Source of the DNA: Candidatus Kaiserbacteria bacterium
GTDB taxonomy: Bacteria; Patescibacteriota; Minisyncoccia; Phycocordibacterales; Phycocordibacteraceae
NCBI GenBank assembly: GCA_011322135.1
Contig: DRNP01000004.1
Coordinates: 1 to 33,546 of the forward strand
Direction: 5' to 3'
DNA: 33,546 nt
The notes under the pieces were generated by a model that saw nothing but the letters and a program-made list of their open reading frames with translations, was not told where the DNA came from and searched no databases. Positions 29,671 through 33,546 of the stretch are shown here, one piece after another. The stretch's first letter is position 1. Each line of letters opens with the position of its first letter. The position numbers were made by a program, and so were the translations under genes.

Positions 29671-29704
29671 AGGTAGATAACTGAAGCGGTTTAGTTATCT
29701 GCCT
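29671..29704. other. 12-bp hairpin after the DUF134 gene
   Basis: AGGTAGATAACT arm with complementary AGTTATCTGCCT (one T-G), 10-nt loop, no T run. A weak terminator or RNA element. Confidence 0.4.
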
Positions 29705-29832
29705 GTACGGTGAAAAACAAAAACGAATTTCACACCGCGTCAGAATATCCGGTGGGTGAGGTGATTGAGGTTTAAGATATTTTGCTTTTGATTTGGAAGT
29801 AACAAAGACTACTAAAATAGCTAATTTTAAGA

Positions 29833-29855
29833 AATGGGTCCTGAACCCATTTCTT
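29833..29855. repeat. REP-like GGGTCCTGAACCC palindrome
   Basis: AAATGGGTCCTGAACCCATTT, same family as 1721 and 24711. Confidence 0.55.
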
Positions 29856-29879
29856 GGTGGAAAAATAAACGCGTGAGTG

Positions 29880-29914
29880 AAAAAGTGAGTGAGGTTAAAC
29901 CTCACTCACTTTTT
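29880..29914. repeat. Dispersed palindrome family GTGAGTGAGG (copy 5)
   Basis: 15-nt arms (AAAAAGTGAGTGAGG), TTAAA loop, T7 tail. The rest of the gap 29915-30250 is AT-rich sequence with no gene I can support. Confidence 0.8.
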
Positions 29915-30250
29915 TTATTAAACATGAACGACTTTTTGTATGTATTACCTATAAAATCTTGTAGCTCCATTTCTAATTCTTATTACTGTTTTATTTTTAC
30001 AAAATAAACTTTTTTATATTTAATTATATTTTTTAGCCATATTACAGCTTAACAACAACACAAAAGCGAGTTTTCACGCACCGGTTTTTGATATTAAGTC
30101 AAAATAAGTATTAATCTTTGCATCTTTTAAAACACAAAACGTGTAATTAGGTGCGTTTAGTATGCAAACTACACTCTATTTTAGTGTTTCTTTTAAAGAA
30201 CGAGGCATCATTACCTGCGGATTGCAAAGCGATGCACGATTACACGCGAG

Positions 30251-30279
30251 TTGCAAAAATAATCAATCTATGCTATGGT
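30251..30279 (+). promoter_or_regulatory. rpsO promoter
   Basis: TTGCAA, 17-nt spacer, TATGGT, then 10 nt to ATG 30290; leader of only a few nt. Confidence 0.55.
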
Positions 30280-30289
30280 AATTTTCATC

Positions 30290-30556
30290 ATGCTTACAAA
30301 GCGAGTAAAGAAGTCAACGATAAAGAGCGTTGCCAAACACGAAACGGATACCGGTTCTGCAGATGTGCAGGTTGCTCTTTTGACACGCAATATCGAGGAA
30401 TTAACAAAACACCTTCGCAAAAATCCGAAAGATTTTCATTCACGCCGAGGGCTTTTGCAGATGGTTGCAGATCGCCGTTCACATTTACGTTATCTCGAAA
30501 AGAATAACAAGCGCCGATACAACGTTGTAATCAAAAAACTCGGTCTCAAACGATAA
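30290..30556 (+). CDS. rpsO: 30S ribosomal protein S15
   Basis: 88 aa from the ATG at 30290, the normal S15 size (MLTKRVKKSTIKSVAKHETD). Core motifs TGSADVQVALLTRNIEELT, HFHSRRGLL-type (KDFHSRRGLLQMVADRR) and LRYLEKNNKRRY. Binds 16S rRNA in the platform. The upstream ATG at 30275 is less likely because the promoter TATGGT ends at 30279. The very short leader implies that classical S15 feedback on its 5' UTR is absent. pnp, its usual neighbour, is missing. Confidence 0.96.
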   Translation: MLTKRVKKSTIKSVAKHETDTGSADVQVALLTRNIEELTKHLRKNPKDFHSRRGLLQMVADRRSHLRYLEKNNKRRYNVVIKKLGLKR

Positions 30557-30590
30557 TTGATTTAAGAAACACTTAAATCAATTATTTTCT
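30553..30590 (+). terminator. rpsO terminator
   Basis: 14-bp AT-rich perfect stem starting at the stop codon, 5-nt loop, TTTTCTTT tail. Confidence 0.8.
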
Positions 30591-30605
30591 TTATACATTT
30601 GTATG

Positions 30606-30743
30606 TATACTATTTGTTAAGGCGGTGAGGATTAAATCTTCACACTGCTTGACGCAATTGTGAGCCAAGAATATTTTTATACGAAGACACACAATTCATA
30701 CAAGGTGGTATCATGATATCTGTGGCAATGTCCACATATTTTT
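30606..30743 (+). promoter_or_regulatory. Long structured leader of the NYN gene (or short RNA)
   Basis: TATACT at 30606-30611, then GTGAGGAT/ATCTTCAC (30626-30646), CAATTGTG/CACAATT (30655-30695 area) and TGTGG/CCACA followed by TATTTTTAAT (about 30720-30743). Three successive hairpins within 140 nt are unusual for this window of short leaders. Confidence 0.35.
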
Positions 30744-30766
30744 AATAAAATTTATTTCTTGTTTTT

Positions 30767-31285
30767 ATGACAGTTATCAAACACAGCGCTCAGCGCGTAG
30801 GAGTATTTATTGATACACAAAATTTGTATCATAGTGCAAGACATCTTTATAAGGCTCGAGTTAATTTTGCTGAAGTCCTCAAAGAGGCTGTTGGTGGGCG
30901 CATTCTTGTGCGCGCTATTGCATATGTTATTTCTACTGAAAACGGTGATGAGAAAAACTTCTTTGAAGCTCTTACTAAAATAGGTATAGAAACAAAAGTG
31001 AAGGGTCTTCAGGTTTTCGCGGACGGAGCAAAAAAAGCCGACTGGGATGTTGGTCTTGCAATTGATGCCGTAAAATTGGCTCCAAAACTAGATACGATCA
31101 TAATCGCTTCAGGAGACGGAGACTTCGTACCACTTATTCAATATTTGGATATGAACGAAGGTTGCCAGGTGGAAGTTATTTCATTTGGAAAATCATCATC
31201 ATCGAAACTAAAAGAAGCGACACATGCTTTCACAGATATGGGCGAGGATCCGAGACGCTTTATAATCGGACAACATTACGACTAA
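30767..31285 (+). CDS. NYN-domain (LabA/DUF88-like) putative RNase
   Basis: 172 aa. PIN-like NYN fold: first acidic position in VGVFIDTQNLYHSAR, KKADWDVGLAIDAV with two Asp, and IIASGDGDFVPLIQYL with the metal-binding S-G-D-x-D. The C-terminus is short and basic. Such proteins are predicted metal-dependent nucleases acting on RNA; the substrate is unknown. No SD, but a long structured leader. Terminator at 31310-31339. Confidence 0.9.
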   Translation: MTVIKHSAQRVGVFIDTQNLYHSARHLYKARVNFAEVLKEAVGGRILVRAIAYVISTENGDEKNFFEALTKIGIETKVKGLQVFADGAKKADWDVGLAIDAVKLAPKLDTIIIASGDGDFVPLIQYLDMNEGCQVEVISFGKSSSSKLKEATHAFTDMGEDPRRFIIGQHYD

Positions 31286-31309
31286 TAAAAGTACCTAGGC
31301 ACAAAAAAT

Positions 31310-31339
31310 ACACACCCTCATTTCACCATGAGGGTGTGT
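31310..31339 (+). terminator. Terminator of the NYN gene
   Basis: ACACACCCTCAT stem with complementary arm, 6-nt loop, weak T tail. Confidence 0.7.
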
Positions 31340-31368
31340 TACGTTAGAATATAGCGTAAGGATTACTT

Positions 31369-32919
31369 ATGAATGACAAAACCGAACAAAACATACAACA
31401 ACCACCGCAATCAGACGGTTCAAACAATACCGATGCCCAGCAAACAGATGTAGATCAAATAATACCGTCAAAGATTCCAACTCCGATTAACTCCGGAGTG
31501 CGTACTTATGCAAAAGATATGGAGCGTGCAAAAGAAATGTATACCGGGCAGGGCACTCCAGAAGATGACGCAAGTCAAAATGAATCGCAAATTCCTGTTC
31601 CAGATACTCCTGTAAAAGACCATCCCGGTATTCCTCTTGATATGGTTGTCATGCATAGAGAGTCCGAAACAAAAGAAGAAGCCACCCCGAAATCTCATGC
31701 ACACAAAACTCCGAGTGTATCTGCTCCAGAACTTGACTCTAACGAGCAGTATATTCCATCGGAAGAATCAACTGGTGGCGACGAGTCTCTTGCTGTTGAA
31801 ACTACAAAAGAATCAACTGAAAATGATGAGTCATCTGTAGTCGAACCTACAAAAGTGGATATTGATACAAAAAATATCGAGAGACCAAATAAAAAAACAC
31901 CTCTTAGTATGTTTATTGATACACCGAGTGAAGTGCCCTCCGGAAAGATAGAAAGACTTAAAAAGAAAATCTCCGCATCTGCAATCACTCCTCCTCCGCC
32001 AAAACTTCCGGCAACAAACTCTCCAATACATACATATAAAAGTGACTTTGCAGACCATATACATGAGACTAAATCAAAACGTGTTGATGTACTGGTTGCC
32101 GAACAAGATGCTCCAAGAGAGCGTCGTATGCACTCGGCGGCGCCTGCAAGGTCGCACACAATCCTATTTGTCATAGGAGGAACTCTTCTCTTTGCAATAA
32201 GCATACTTGGAGTTTTGTATGTTTATGGATACAACAAGCAACGTTCTTTCGTACAAAACAATCAAACTTCGACCCCGTCTCTCATTGCGTCAGAATCACA
32301 AAAAGAGTTGGTAGGATCCGGACGCTCGCTTTTACACGAAATTGCAGAAGCATCAAAAAAATCCATACCCGATGGCTCGATTACTGTTTTTTATCAAACA
32401 CGCCTCGCAACCACATCGTCCGGTATCTCAACACACGTTCCGTTACTTGGAAGTACGTTTTTTGCGAACCTTTCTATGCCGGTTCCTAATCTTTTGGCGC
32501 GCACAATCGCAAGCGACAGCACAATCGGTATTATTCATTCCGGAAAAGAAACACGTCCGTTTTTCATATTACAAGTAAACTCGTACGACGCGGCGTTTGC
32601 CGGAATGCTTGATTGGGAACATACCATTTCAAAAGATTTATCAGAAATATATCCTGCATATCCTCAAAAACCTGTACCAGGTGCGCAGAGTGCAAGCTCC
32701 ACAGAAAAAATGCAAACTGCCTCGAGCACAAAAAGTGTTTCTCCGCGAACATTCCAAGATGAAATTGTTTTAAATCACGACACGCGCGTACTTCGCGATT
32801 CTAATGGAAATAGTATTTTGATTTATGGGTTTAGAAATAAACACGCTCTTATAATTGCTCGAGACCCGATGGCGTTCGCAGAAATTATAACAAGACTCAA
32901 TAACTCAACCTCTAAATAG
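31369..32919 (+). CDS. Large single-pass membrane protein, 516 aa, function unknown
   Basis: Residues 1-260 are a polar, disordered cytoplasmic region rich in Glu/Ser/Thr/Pro with repeated phrases (STGGDESLAVETTKESTENDESSVVEPTK is split as two similar halves). A single membrane helix at about 262-287 (TILFVIGGTLLFAISILGVL) is followed by an extracellular domain of about 230 residues (SLLHEIAEASKKSIPDG; STFFANLSMPVPNLLART; VLRDSNGNSILIYGF). AAGGA lies 8 nt before the ATG, and TATAGC lies upstream. I do not recognise the family; the topology resembles CPR envelope proteins. It precedes the comM-like gene by 60 nt. Confidence 0.75.
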   Translation: MNDKTEQNIQQPPQSDGSNNTDAQQTDVDQIIPSKIPTPINSGVRTYAKDMERAKEMYTGQGTPEDDASQNESQIPVPDTPVKDHPGIPLDMVVMHRESETKEEATPKSHAHKTPSVSAPELDSNEQYIPSEESTGGDESLAVETTKESTENDESSVVEPTKVDIDTKNIERPNKKTPLSMFIDTPSEVPSGKIERLKKKISASAITPPPPKLPATNSPIHTYKSDFADHIHETKSKRVDVLVAEQDAPRERRMHSAAPARSHTILFVIGGTLLFAISILGVLYVYGYNKQRSFVQNNQTSTPSLIASESQKELVGSGRSLLHEIAEASKKSIPDGSITVFYQTRLATTSSGISTHVPLLGSTFFANLSMPVPNLLARTIASDSTIGIIHSGKETRPFFILQVNSYDAAFAGMLDWEHTISKDLSEIYPAYPQKPVPGAQSASSTEKMQTASSTKSVSPRTFQDEIVLNHDTRVLRDSNGNSILIYGFRNKHALIIARDPMAFAEIITRLNNSTSK

Positions 32920-32979
32920 CAACGAGTAATGCGCTTATGACGAACAAACACGGTACTGCAATTATTAAAAAATCGTAAC

Positions 32980-33423
32980 GTGGAAAACTCTGTAAATAAA
33001 CCGACCATGAAAGGGTATGCCTCGCTTCGCGCAGCGCAACCAAATGGTGCATATGCATCACTCGTAACAATAGAAGCGGATCTTACACGCGGATTACATT
33101 CTTTTTCCATAGTCGGTCTTGCGGACCGAGCGGTAGAAGAAGCGCGCGACCGTATTAGTGCTGCAATACGTCACACAGGGTTTAAATCACCAAAGTCAGA
33201 AAATCGCAGAATCGTACTTTCACTTTCGCCGGCAGACCTAAAAAAAGAAGGGTCTCACTATGATGTTGCTCTCGCTCTTGCATATTTAACGGCATCCGGA
33301 GATATAAAACTTCCGGAGACATCGATGCTTTTTGCCGGCGAGCTTGCTCTTGACGGAAAAATACGCTCTGTGCATGGTGTGCTACCGCAAGTCCTTGCAG
33401 GAAATAAACGACCACCGGACTGA
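32980..33423 (+). CDS. comM: ComM/YifB-like protein, truncated after the N-terminal domain
   Basis: 147 aa against about 500 for the family. The N-terminal (ribosomal-S5-fold) domain is recognisable: VTIEADLTRGLHSFSIVGLADRA is its hallmark, then EEARDRISAAIRHTGF, LSLSPADLKKEGSHYDVALAL and FAGELALDGKIRSVHGVLP. After LAGNKR the frame enters a hairpin and stops at TGA inside its loop, so the Walker A ATPase and C-terminal parts are missing. The GTG at 32980 opens the frame; an ATG at 33007 aligns better with family N-termini. Either a pseudogene, an insertion or an assembly join. Confidence 0.75.
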   Translation: MENSVNKPTMKGYASLRAAQPNGAYASLVTIEADLTRGLHSFSIVGLADRAVEEARDRISAAIRHTGFKSPKSENRRIVLSLSPADLKKEGSHYDVALALAYLTASGDIKLPETSMLFAGELALDGKIRSVHGVLPQVLAGNKRPPD

Positions 33424-33434
33424 GGTCCGGTGGT
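33411..33434. terminator. Hairpin at the comM break point
   Basis: ACCACCGGAC and complementary arm, TGAG loop (the TGA is the comM stop), followed by TTTT on the plus strand; a second stem GCCCGC/GCGGGC is at 33444-33461. Confidence 0.6.
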
Positions 33435-33471
33435 TTTGGGTTTGCCCGCTTAATCGCGGGCTGATACGTGG

Positions 33472-33546
33472 TTAATCAGAGAGCAACTTGTTGAAGAGCG
33501 ATGGCTGATCAACTTCATTGTGGTGGTATTGATGTTTAACGTACCG
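33472..33546 (-). CDS. Possible C-terminal end of a minus-strand gene (partial)
   Basis: The minus strand is open from the window edge to TAA at 33474-33472, giving 24 residues ending PSLFNKLLSD, followed by two hairpins. It would be convergent with the broken comM. Too short to identify. Confidence 0.3.
   Translation of the reverse strand, partial: RYVKHQYHHNEVDQPSLFNKLLSD

Noticed and set aside
30151-30507. 118-codon plus-strand frame over rpsO
   Set aside because: Out-of-frame shadow of rpsO; S15 motifs are clear in the other frame.

Overview
The window looks like a chromosomal segment of a Candidate Phyla Radiation bacterium (Patescibacteria, probably a Parcubacteria-type lineage). This is inferred from compact housekeeping genes, a minimal type IV pilus set (prepilin-like protein, PilB, PilC), an acidic-tailed NusA, RNase Y, many lineage-type hypothetical membrane or secreted proteins, and starts that mostly lack a Shine-Dalgarno (SD) sequence. 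No rRNA or phylogenetic marker beyond rpsO is present, so the rank is not proven. Translation is standard code; the only in-frame TGA of note is in one very small gene.

Layout. 1-6.4 kb (mostly minus): prepilin-like protein with carboxypeptidase-regulatory-like repeats (cut by the window start), two small SD-led genes, a 76-aa membrane protein, then pilC and pilB. 6.5-9.9 kb (minus): clpP, ppa, nusA and a 69-aa SD-led gene. 10-16.4 kb (plus): a cyclopropane-fatty-acid synthase-like methyltransferase, an AT-rich AAA/DUF4143 ATPase, a secreted protein with internal repeats, a repeat-rich gap, rny and an HU gene. 16.4-22.2 kb: rarA (minus), tRNA-Gly(UCC), a trypsin-like protease (plus), an MscS channel, tRNA-Pro(UGG), yraN, tRNA-Gly(GCC) and a 241-aa membrane protein (minus). 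22.4-26.8 kb: xerC/D-type recombinase and exonuclease III (plus), then a gene-poor AT-rich stretch with a cluster of parS-like palindromes extending into the CCA-adding enzyme gene (minus), and tRNA-Arg(UCG). 26.8-29 kb: a roughly 2-kb segment bounded by 125-bp near-identical direct repeats, carrying a double Lrp/AsnC-type regulator and a receiver-domain protein. 29-33.5 kb (plus): DUF5320 and DUF134 genes, rpsO, a NYN-domain protein, a large single-pass membrane protein, and a ComM/YifB gene that stops after its N-terminal part at a hairpin near the window end.

Two expression classes are visible. Many genes have a -10-like hexamer exactly 6 nt (or 7-10 nt) before the start codon, which predicts leaderless or near-leaderless mRNAs. 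A minority (150-aa, 46/68-aa, 69-aa and 241-aa proteins and the receiver protein) instead have a full -35/-10 promoter, a leader of roughly 40-60 nt and an SD of the GGAG/GGAGG type just before the ATG.

Intergenic DNA is dominated by palindromes: long nearly perfect hairpins, many with a GCGGGC core; a dispersed GTGAGTGAGG inverted repeat; and REP-like GGGTCAGGACCC and GGGGACAGTCACGATTTTCC elements. The strongest unusual signals are the parS-like cluster with DnaA-box-like neighbours (a candidate centromere/origin region), the direct-repeat-bounded regulator island beside tRNA-Arg, and the two-class initiation pattern.
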